A stretch of 24,714 nt of DNA. It comes from Gemmatimonadota bacterium (GTDB lineage: Bacteria; Gemmatimonadota; Gemmatimonadetes; Gemmatimonadales; GWC2-71-9). The stretch is from assembly GCA_003220985.1 (NCBI GenBank), contig QHTY01000060.1, positions 664 through 25,377 of the forward strand, in the 5' to 3' direction. Below, piece after piece: positions 1 to 5,702 of the stretch. The position numbers and the translations under genes are program-made. Below the pieces are notes generated by a model. That model saw nothing but the letters and a program-made list of their open reading frames with translations. It made no database searches and had not been told where the DNA came from. Each line of letters starts with the position of its first letter. Positions within the stretch are counted from its first letter, which is position 1.

Positions 1-255
1 CAAATCCCGCAGACGGAATTTCAGCTCATCGGCCGGCGTGCGAGCATCCGAGACGATGAGCAGCCAGTAGCCCAGTTCGTCGACGGCGAGGCGCTGCGCT
101 CGGCCGCTGGGCTGGGGTGGTGACTCCCGCGGAACGGCGCGACTCGCACAGCTGGGATCCGGTTTCGAATTCAGGTTCGCATCGAGGATCGGGACGCAGG
201 GGAGCGAGAGCGAAATCGACCCAAGATCCGCTGGCGGGGCGGGGAAGCGGGACAC
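1..255 (-). CDS. Possible left-truncated hypothetical protein, divergent from era
   Basis: An open minus-strand frame runs from a GTG at 255-253 to the left edge without a stop. Its distal part reads like genuine protein (…VDELGYWLLIVSDARTPADE…) and its codons end mostly in G or C. The middle part, about residues 10-55, is Pro/Ser-rich and looks less like a folded domain. I recognise no family. No ATG lies in the frame, so the GTG start is a guess. The complementary plus frame 1 is also open until a TGA at 121-123, so the minus call rests on how the peptide reads and on the divergent layout with era. It could instead be non-coding. Confidence 0.3.
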   Translation of the reverse strand, partial: MSRFPAPPADLGSISLSLPCVPILDANLNSKPDPSCASRAVPRESPPQPSGRAQRLAVDELGYWLLIVSDARTPADELKFRLRDL

Positions 256-380
256 CCGGATCGGCTCGATCGCGGTGACGAGATGGGCGCCGGAGGACAG
301 CTGGCGGCCAACTACTGATCTGATCGTACCAGCGTAGCCTTGACTCGCGCAAGATGCGGTCACGCTCTACACTTCGAGTC
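256..380. promoter_or_regulatory. Intergenic region with weak divergent promoter-like elements
   Basis: This stretch separates the possible minus-strand ORF from era. On the plus strand there is a TTGACT hexamer at 340-345. A TACACT hexamer (368-373) sits 8 bases before the era ATG, but their 22-base spacing is too long for one standard sigma70 promoter. No purine-rich Shine-Dalgarno precedes the ATG at 381, so a leaderless transcript from a -10 at 368-373 is possible. On the minus strand, TTGCGC (352-347) and TACGAT (328-323) are 18 bases apart, a weak candidate for the divergent gene. All of this is inference from hexamer similarity. Confidence 0.25.
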
Positions 381-1241
381 ATGACGCGTTGTGGGACCAT
401 CGTGCTCGCGGGCCGACCGAACGTCGGCAAATCCACACTGCTCAACGCACTCGTGGGCGAGCACCTCGCCATCGTGTCACCGAAACCCCAGTCCACGCGC
501 CTGCCCGTTGTCGGCCTGCTGACCAAGGACGACACGCAATACATCTTCACCGATTCGCCGGGTCTGCTCGAGCCCCAGTACCGGCTGCATGAAGCGATGC
601 GCGCGGCCGCGCTCCGGGCGATCGACGACGCGGAGGTGATCGCGTATCTGCACCCGCTCGGCGAGTATCCGGCCCCGCCGCTCGCCACGGTCGCTCGCCT
701 CGAGCGCGCCCCGCGCGCGCCAATCGTAAATGTCTACACGAAGTCCGATCTTGTGAGTCCGTCTAACCGTCCGACCGTCCAACCGTCCGACGTTCTTCTC
801 TCCGCCGTCACCAGTGAAGGCCTCGACGCCTTGCTCGCCGTGTTACGCGAGCGGCTGCCCGAAGGTCCCTTTCATTATGATCCCGAAGAGCTCGCCACGC
901 AGCCGATGCGTTTCTTCGCGTCAGAATTCATTCGCGAGGCGGCGTTCGAGCAACTGCATGAAGAGCTGCCGTACAGCGTCGCGTGCGAGATCGATGAGTT
1001 CCGGGAGGGCGCCGAGCCGGTATATATTCGGGCGGTGTTGTACGTCGAGCGGGAAAGCCAGAAGGGGATCGTCATCGGCGAGGGTGGCCGCACCATCAAG
1101 GCCCTCGGCGCCGCGGCGCGCGCCAAGATCGAGACGCTGCTCGGGGACCAGCGCGTCTTTCTGGAACTGCACGTGAAGGTCTTGCCCAAGTGGCGCCGCA
1201 ACGAACCGGCCCTCAAACGACTGGGATACGCCGCCTCATGA
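381..1241 (+). CDS. era: GTPase Era
   Basis: Era is a GTPase with a KH domain that binds the 3' end of 16S rRNA during 30S subunit maturation. The P-loop GRPNVGKST is at residues 11-19, a QSTR switch I follows, and G3 is DSPG where the family usually has DTPG. G4 is TKSD (about 120-123) instead of NKxD, and a G5-like SAV follows. The C-terminal KH domain has KGIVIGEGGRTIK and ends in KWRRNE. Length (286 aa) is near normal. The ATG at 381 puts the P-loop at the usual distance from the N-terminus; an ATG at 354 would add nine unneeded residues. The segment after G4 is short and is encoded by an octamer repeat array (760-791). The stop overlaps the next gene by ATGA. The family call is firm; full activity is less sure because of the altered G motifs. 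Confidence 0.93.
   Translation: MTRCGTIVLAGRPNVGKSTLLNALVGEHLAIVSPKPQSTRLPVVGLLTKDDTQYIFTDSPGLLEPQYRLHEAMRAAALRAIDDAEVIAYLHPLGEYPAPPLATVARLERAPRAPIVNVYTKSDLVSPSNRPTVQPSDVLLSAVTSEGLDALLAVLRERLPEGPFHYDPEELATQPMRFFASEFIREAAFEQLHEELPYSVACEIDEFREGAEPVYIRAVLYVERESQKGIVIGEGGRTIKALGAAARAKIETLLGDQRVFLELHVKVLPKWRRNEPALKRLGYAAS
760..791 (+). repeat. Tandem 8-bp repeat array inside era
   Basis: Four direct units are visible: CGTCTAAC (760-767), CGTCCGAC (768-775), CGTCCAAC (776-783) and CGTCCGAC (784-791). They stay in frame with era and encode a Pro/Ser/Thr/Asn stretch (PSNRPTVQPSD) just after the G4 motif. The same CGTCCAAC unit recurs in the inverted repeat at 1412-1467, so this is a repeat family and not a local low-complexity accident. 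Confidence 0.85.
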
Positions 1242-1405
1242 GCCTCGCGCCCGACCTGCTCGAGATCCTCGTCTGCCCCAAGTGCAAAGGCCCCCTCGAG
1301 CATCGCCTCAATCCGGAAGCCCTCGCCTGTCACGCGTGCCGGCTGATCTATGCCGTCGAGGACGACATTCCCATCATGCTGATCGATGAGGCGAAGCCTT
1401 TTTAG
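1238..1405 (+). CDS. Trm112/YcaR-like zinc-ribbon peptide
   Basis: This is a 55-residue protein of the Trm112 (UPF0434/YcaR) family: a small zinc ribbon with an ILVCPKCKGPLE motif, a second CHAC pair and a C-terminal DDIPIMLIDEA segment. Trm112 proteins act as activating partners of methyltransferases in archaea and eukaryotes; the bacterial role is poorly defined. The two CxxC pairs would hold one zinc ion. The ATG overlaps the era stop (ATGA), so the two are probably translated together. The stop at 1403-1405 lies just before the inverted repeat hairpin at 1412. Family assignment is good; a specific function cannot be given. Confidence 0.85.
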   Translation: MSLAPDLLEILVCPKCKGPLEHRLNPEALACHACRLIYAVEDDIPIMLIDEAKPF

Positions 1406-1409
1406 ACGA

Positions 1410-2394
1410 ATGTTGGAAGGTTGGACGGTTGGAATGATTGTTCTTTCCAACATTCCAACCGTCCAACTTTCCGCCCAGGAGCCGCCCCTCAACGCCGGCG
1501 CGCTGTTCTTGGTGTTCCCAGTCGGCGCGCAAGCCGTCGGCATGGGGCAAACGGCCACGGCGTCGGCCGGGCGGGGGGAAGCGGCATTCTGGAATCCCGC
1601 CGGCCTCGCCACGCTCGCCGCCGACGAGTTCGCGTTGCACAGCGCGAGTCTCGTGGCGGGGAAAAGCAATGTCCTGGCGGCGTACTTCCCCTCGCGCGGC
1701 ATCGGCGTCCTCGGCGGCGCGGTCTACCTCGTCGACTACGGCGATCTCGATCGCACCGACATCAATGGCAACACGATTGCGCGCATCGCCCCGCGCAACT
1801 TCGAGTTTCTCGCCTCCTATGCGACGAACCTGACGGGCTCGTTCGCCTTCGGCATCAACTACAAGCTCGTCCAGTTCCGGGTGGATTGCAGCGGGGACTG
1901 CCGGGACTTTCCCGCGGGAACGGGAGCGACCCACGCGCTCGATGTCGGCGGGCAGTTCAGCGTGGGGCCCGGCGGGCCGCTGCGCATCGGCGTGGCGGTG
2001 CGCAACATCGGGTTCCGGCTGCAGGTCCAGAACCAGGCGCAGGCGGACGCGTTGCCCACCCGGCTCGCCGTCGGCGCGCTGTATGAGGTGCGTCAGTTCC
2101 ACCACCGGTCACGCTTTAGATCAGGCCTTCGACGTGAAGCTCGCCGCCGACGTCGACAGTCCCTGGGGACAGGTGGGGCAGTCGGAGACGCGACTCGGCG
2201 TCGACATCGGCTACCAGCGGCTCGTGCGCCTGCGCGCCGGGTATGCGTTCGTCCAGGACGGATTGAGCGGACCCAGCGTGGGCCTTGGTGTGGAGAGTGG
2301 CTCGCTTGGTGTCGATCTCGCGCGCGCGTTCCTTACGGGGTCCGATCTGCAAGCGGACAACCCGACGTTTTTCTCGTTCCGGGTCACATTCTAA
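1410..2394 (+). CDS. PorV/UPF0164-like outer-membrane beta-barrel protein, frameshifted
   Basis: The family hallmark is near the N-terminus: NAGALFLVFPVGAQAVGMG followed by FWNPAGLA, as in PorV/PorQ and UPF0164 barrels. Alternating-residue beta strands follow and the end is FFSFRVTF with a terminal Phe, as expected of a barrel. The frame is broken near 2091: homologous-looking sequence reads to LAVGALYEV (codon 2088-2090), then continues one base later as VSSTTGHALDQAFDVKL to the TAA at 2392-2394. In the original frame translation becomes Arg-rich and runs through the next gene. Bridged length is about 327 aa. The start is uncertain (ATG 1410 or 1434) because the inverted repeat encodes the first ~20 residues; these make only a weak signal peptide ending around LSAQ. 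No T9SS partner is visible here, so a PorV role in secretion is not supported. Confidence 0.72.
1412..1467. repeat. Inverted octamer repeat forming a long hairpin
   Basis: The left arm is three direct GTTGGANN octamers (1412-1435). The right arm is three NNTCCAAC octamers (1444-1467). The arms pair perfectly over 17 bases (1420-1436 with 1451-1467) around a 14-base loop, and pairing can extend outward with one mismatch. It begins seven bases after the Trm112-like stop. No T-run follows, so it is not a classical rho-independent terminator. The structure overlaps the apparent N-terminal codons of the next gene. Its octamer matches the array inside era. Confidence 0.88.
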
Positions 2395-3158
2395 TGAGGT
2401 GGTCAGCGTGCCTCGCATTTCTCGGCACGCTGGGATCGGCCGCGCAGGCGCAGCGGCAGGAGCCTCCGGCCAGCGTCCTCGTCCGGCCGCTCGCGTCGTT
2501 GATTCTCCCGGGCACGGGGCAGTTGCTGGCACACCAAGATCGCGGAGCGGTGTACATCGCGGCTGAGGTCTATCTTCTTTCGCGCTACCTGCAGCTCCAT
2601 CACGAGGCCAGGGTCCAGGCCCACCGCTTCCAGAACCTCGCGTTCGACGTCGCGCGGCACGCGTTCGCGCCGATCCGGCGAGACACCGTCTTCGAGTACT
2701 ACGAGCAGATGGAGCGGTTCGCCGAGAGCGGCAGCTACGATGCGGATCCCGGTCCGGCCTTCATCCCGGAAGGCGATCCGGCGACCTACAACGGGTCGGT
2801 TTGGCTGCTCGCACGCCGTACCTTTTGGGAAGACCCGAACGTACCGCCCGATCCGACCTCGCCGCAGTACTGGCGCGCGCTCGAGTTCTATCAGGCGCGT
2901 GCCGTCGGACCCGATTTCGCGTGGAGCTGGCGCAATCATTCGCTCGAGCACGAGGTGTTTCGCGACTACATCTCGCGTAGCGACAATGCGTTTCGACGCG
3001 CGCAGAATCAGGTGGGGCTGTTGCTCGCGAATCACGTGCTGAGCGCCGTGGACGCGCTGATCTCCGCCCGCATGACGGCGGCCGCGCGGCGCGGGGCGTC
3101 CATGCGGACGAACCTGATGCCGGGGCGTGCGGAGATTCGGTTCTCGCTCGAATTCTAG
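2394..3158 (+). CDS. DUF5683-like exported/membrane protein
   Basis: The ATG overlaps the preceding TAA (TAATG), so it is coupled to the PorV-like gene. A short signal peptide (MRWSACLAFLGTLGSAAQAQ) precedes SLILPGTGQLLAHQDRGAVY, which resembles the 'LPGxGQ…y…kga' opening of DUF5683 proteins. The middle is rich in charged and aromatic residues (…FEYYEQMERFAES…, …FRDYISRSDNAFRRAQ…). A hydrophobic stretch near residues 205-215 (VGLLLANHVLSAVDAL) precedes a short C-terminus ending in RFSLEF. 254 aa. Biochemical function is unknown; location in the envelope is inferred from the signal peptide and its barrel neighbour. Confidence 0.65.
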   Translation: MRWSACLAFLGTLGSAAQAQRQEPPASVLVRPLASLILPGTGQLLAHQDRGAVYIAAEVYLLSRYLQLHHEARVQAHRFQNLAFDVARHAFAPIRRDTVFEYYEQMERFAESGSYDADPGPAFIPEGDPATYNGSVWLLARRTFWEDPNVPPDPTSPQYWRALEFYQARAVGPDFAWSWRNHSLEHEVFRDYISRSDNAFRRAQNQVGLLLANHVLSAVDALISARMTAAARRGASMRTNLMPGRAEIRFSLEF

Positions 3159-3178
3159 TCCTCCCACAACACTCTTCT

Positions 3179-3937
3179 ATGAACCTCTTTACAAGCCCCG
3201 AAGCCTGGCTCGGTCTCCTCACGTTGACGGTGCTCGAGATCGTACTCGGCATCGACAACATCATTTTCATCTCGATCCTCGCCGGAAAGCTCCCGGCGGC
3301 GCAGCAGGCACGCGCGCGACGCCTCGGATTGGCGGGCGCGATGGTGACCCGCATCGCCTTGCTTGCCGCGCTCGCGTGGATCATTCGCTTGACCGCGCCG
3401 CTGTTCCACGTCCTCGGCCGGCCGTTCTCGGGTCGCGATTTGATCCTGATCGCGGGCGGCCTGTTTCTGCTGGCCAAGAGCACGCGCGAGATCCACGAGG
3501 GCCTGGAGGGCGAGGCCGGCCATGCCGGTACGCGCGTGCGCGCGGCGTTCGCCGCCGTCGTCGGGCAGATCGTCCTGCTCGATATCGTGTTTTCGCTCGA
3601 CTCGGTGATCACCGCGGTGGGGATGGCGAGACACCTGTCTGTGATGATCGCTGCGGTGGTTCTCGCGGTGGGCGTCATGATGTTCGCCGCGACGCCGATC
3701 AGCGACTTTGTGCACCGCCATCCGACGGTGAAAATGTTGGCGTTGAGCTTCCTCGTGCTGATCGGGGTGTCCCTGATCGCTGACGGGCTGGGACAGCACA
3801 TCGCGAAGGGCTACATCTATTTCGCCATGGGCTTTTCGGTCTTCGTCGAAATGCTCAACATCCGCGTGCGCTCGCGCACCAAGCCGGTGGCGTTACGGGA
3901 GGCGTATACGGTGGAAACACCGACGCGGCGGAGTTAA
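3179..3937 (+). CDS. TerC-family integral membrane protein (probable metal exporter)
   Basis: 252 aa with about seven hydrophobic segments. The TerC signatures are present: LEIVLGIDNIIF at residues 19-30 and LLDIVFSLDSV near 132-143, whose acidic residues lie in the membrane. TerC/Alx-type proteins are linked to manganese export and tellurite resistance; the ion here is not determined. Start is the ATG at 3179, giving the usual short cytoplasmic or outside lead before helix 1. There is no clear Shine-Dalgarno, only a pyrimidine-rich leader after the upstream stop at 3158. A yybP-ykoY Mn riboswitch, which often precedes such genes, is not possible in the 20-base gap. The gene is followed by a promoter at 3939. 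Confidence 0.88.
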   Translation: MNLFTSPEAWLGLLTLTVLEIVLGIDNIIFISILAGKLPAAQQARARRLGLAGAMVTRIALLAALAWIIRLTAPLFHVLGRPFSGRDLILIAGGLFLLAKSTREIHEGLEGEAGHAGTRVRAAFAAVVGQIVLLDIVFSLDSVITAVGMARHLSVMIAAVVLAVGVMMFAATPISDFVHRHPTVKMLALSFLVLIGVSLIADGLGQHIAKGYIYFAMGFSVFVEMLNIRVRSRTKPVALREAYTVETPTRRS

Positions 3938-3938
3938 T

Positions 3939-3967
3939 TTGACACGGGAGACGACCGGGCCTAAGTT
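3939..3967 (+). promoter_or_regulatory. Sigma70-like promoter for the receiver/GGDEF/zinc-ribbon operon
   Basis: A perfect TTGACA (3939-3944) is followed after 17 bases by TAAGTT (3962-3967), a moderate match to TATAAT. A start of transcription near 3974 would leave a leader of about 26 bases before the GTG at 4000. The position right after the TerC stop and before a new functional group supports it. Predicted from sequence only. Confidence 0.55.
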
Positions 3968-3972
3968 TAGGC
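3959..3972. promoter_or_regulatory. Palindrome overlapping the -10 (possible operator)
   Basis: GCCTAA (3959-3964) and TTAGGC (3967-3972) are exact inverted copies around a GT centre. The palindrome covers the proposed -10 hexamer, a position where a dimeric repressor would block transcription. No regulator gene is adjacent and the symmetry does not extend outward, so an operator role is inference. Confidence 0.4.
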
Positions 3973-3981
3973 GGTTTCTAC

Positions 3982-4000
3982 CCTTACGCGAGGAGTAAGG
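3982..4000 (+). other. Small RNA hairpin holding the Shine-Dalgarno in its loop
   Basis: CCTTAC (3982-3987) pairs with GTAAGG (3995-4000) around a seven-base loop GCGAGGA. The AGGAG ribosome-binding sequence lies in the loop and first stem pair, and the stem ends on the first G of the GTG start codon. This could limit ribosome access to the receiver gene. A six-base stem can arise by chance, so the regulatory reading is inference. Confidence 0.35.
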
Positions 4001-4347
4001 TGCGGTCGCGCCAAGCCATTCTCTTCTTCTCGCCGGCTGGACGTTCCGTACCTGAGTTTGTGACGGCCTGGGTCAACGGGAAAGGGCTTCCCGTGATCGC
4101 GCTGCCGCAGGCGGCGGGGGTGGAAGAGCGGGTGCTGCGCGCGCTGCCGACGCTGGTGGTCATCGACGCCGACAGCGCCGGTGATGAGGGCATACAGCTT
4201 TGCGCGCGCCTCAAGGGCGACGCTTACACCGCGATCGTGCCGCTCGCCGTTGTGACCAATCGTCATGCGACGGACGCGGTGCGCAAGTGGTTTGCGGCGG
4301 GAGCTGACGAAGTGATCACGCCGCTGTTCGAGCCGGGCGCGATGTAG
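4000..4347 (+). CDS. Degenerate response-regulator receiver domain protein
   Basis: 115 aa with the alternating strand/helix pattern of a CheY-like receiver. LVVIDAD at about residues 52-58 keeps a candidate phospho-acceptor Asp. PLAVVTN carries the Thr position. The usual acidic cluster after strand 1 is absent (FFSPAG). The conserved Lys after strand 5 is lost: ITPLFE replaces the usual TKPFE. The start is GTG 4000 with AGGAG at 3991-3995. It ends at TAG 4345-4347, only two bases before the GGDEF start and in a different frame. In related receiver-GGDEF proteins I would expect a helical linker between the halves, so this is probably the N-terminal half of one broken gene. Confidence 0.7.
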   Translation: MRSRQAILFFSPAGRSVPEFVTAWVNGKGLPVIALPQAAGVEERVLRALPTLVVIDADSAGDEGIQLCARLKGDAYTAIVPLAVVTNRHATDAVRKWFAAGADEVITPLFEPGAM

Positions 4348-4349
4348 CG

Positions 4350-4931
4350 GTGAACCCCTCGACGCGGCTCCCGGGAACCACGGAGATCGAGCGGGAGATC
4401 AAACGGCGGATGGAGCTCGGCGAATTCTTCGCCGTCTGTTACGCCGACCTCGATCACTTCAAAGAATACAACGATCGCTACAGTTACAATGACGGCGATC
4501 GCGTGATCTATCTGCTTTCCCGGATCCTGCACGACGTCGTGCGTGGCATGATCGGGAAGCAGGGCTTCGTCGGACACATCGGCGGTGACGATTTCATCTT
4601 TGTGCTGCCGATCGAGAGCATCGGCCCCGTGTGCAGCGAAATCCTCGATGTGTTCGACACGCTCGTGCCGTATCAGTACAACGAGCAGGACCGCCGTGCG
4701 GGCTATTATTTCGGCAAGGACCGGCGGGGCCAGCTGCACCGCGTGCCGCTGATGACGCTGTCGATCGGCGTCGTGACGAACCAGCACCGCCGGTTCGCGC
4801 ACCCGGCGCAGGTCAGTGAGTTGGCGACCGAGATGAAGAGTTACGCGAAGACGCAGGCAGGATCGGTGTTCGTGGTCGACCGGCGGCACGATCGCGACCA
4901 GGGCGACGAAGGAAGCGGAGACGAGGCGTGA
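4350..4931 (+). CDS. GGDEF-domain protein (diguanylate cyclase-like)
   Basis: GGDEF domains make cyclic di-GMP from two GTP. Here NPSTRLPGTTEIEREI opens the domain. ADLDHFKEYND (about 32-42) carries the metal-binding Asp and substrate Asn/Asp. The active-site loop is GGDDF (78-82), a variant compatible with activity, and MTLSIGVV marks the late core strand. No RxxD inhibitory site is seen five residues before the loop. The first possible start is GTG 4350, two bases after the receiver stop. With no sensor domain of its own, this half is best read as the C-terminal part of a receiver-GGDEF protein split by a frame change. The stop overlaps the next start (GTGA). Confidence 0.82.
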   Translation: MNPSTRLPGTTEIEREIKRRMELGEFFAVCYADLDHFKEYNDRYSYNDGDRVIYLLSRILHDVVRGMIGKQGFVGHIGGDDFIFVLPIESIGPVCSEILDVFDTLVPYQYNEQDRRAGYYFGKDRRGQLHRVPLMTLSIGVVTNQHRRFAHPAQVSELATEMKSYAKTQAGSVFVVDRRHDRDQGDEGSGDEA

Positions 4932-5702
4932 ACGTTACGTGTCCCTCATGTGAAACCGTGTACCGCGTGGACCCGGCCAAGGTCCCCGTCGGAGGCTTGC
5001 GCGCGCGCTGTAGCGTCTGCAGCAATGTGTTCGCGATCAGCCCCGATGGTGCCGGCGCACCGGTCGCTGCGGCACCCCCCGCGGCGTCCCGTCCCGCGCC
5101 GGCAGCTTCCGCGCCCCCGGCGCCCCCGGTGCCTCGCGCGCCTCCGCCGCGGACGCCGCCCGCGGCGCCGCCGCGTCCCGCGATGGCTCCGCCGTCAGTG
5201 GCCCGACCCGCGATGCCCGCCGCACCGCCGGTTTCCGCTCCAGCGATTGCGCGGCCTGCCGCGCCCGCGCGACCAGCCAGTCCAGCTGCGGCTCGGGTAC
5301 CCACCATGACAGCTCCGCGAGCAGCTGCGCCGCCACCGGCTCCTCCACCGCCGTCACCGCGACCGCCACAGCCGACGCCACAGCCCGCTGCGCCACCACC
5401 GCCGCCTGCGACGGCCGGCGGCGGTGCGAGCACGCCCGGCAAGCGCGGCACAGGCCCGCTGCGGCCGGTGAATCCCTTCATGGTGCAGGATCCGAAGCAG
5501 AAGGCGCGGCGGCTCGCCCGCGCGTTGATCTCCGACATGCTGGGGAATTCGCGACGGCACATTGCCGCAGCTCTTCAAGGACGAGATCGACAAGAGCTGG
5601 CAGGAGTATGTCGAGCAGGTCGGCGCCGAGCTGGCGCAGGGCACGCCGTTTTGGACCGAGGCTCTCAACGAAATTCTCGCTGGGGGAAAGAAGCTGTTCT
5701 AA
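4928..5702 (+). CDS. MJ0042-type zinc-ribbon protein with Pro/Ala-rich linker, frameshifted
   Basis: The N-terminus is a zinc ribbon, CPSCETVYRVDPAKVP followed by RCSVCSNVF (two CxxC pairs), typical of MJ0042-family domains. Residues ~42-180 are almost only Pro and Ala, a low-complexity linker. A conserved-looking tail begins NPFMVQDPKQKARRLARAL. The frame breaks near 5546: the original frame turns Arg-rich, while the frame one base on reads IRDGTLPQLFKDEIDKSW to AGGKKLF and the TAA at 5700-5702. The tail appears to lack about 10-12 residues between ISDM and RDGTL compared with what I remember of related proteins (not checked by alignment). The recovered stop overlaps the prfB start (TAATG), supporting this frame. 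Function unknown; a regulatory or scaffold role is only a guess. Confidence 0.72.

Noticed and set aside
26..688. Long minus-strand open frame overlapping era
   Set aside because: It is antisense to era with repetitive Arg/Ser-rich composition and no family features; a high-GC shadow frame.
1412..1470. Rho-independent terminator after the Trm112-like gene
   Set aside because: The stem is strong, but no T-run follows and the stem overlaps the next gene's apparent coding start.
3159..3178. Mn-sensing yybP-ykoY riboswitch before terC
   Set aside because: Only 20 bases separate the upstream stop and the ATG, too few for the aptamer.
4813..5562. Gly/Ala-rich minus-strand frame antisense to the Pro/Ala linker
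   Set aside because: Gly/Ala repeats are the complement of Pro/Ala codons, not an independent protein.
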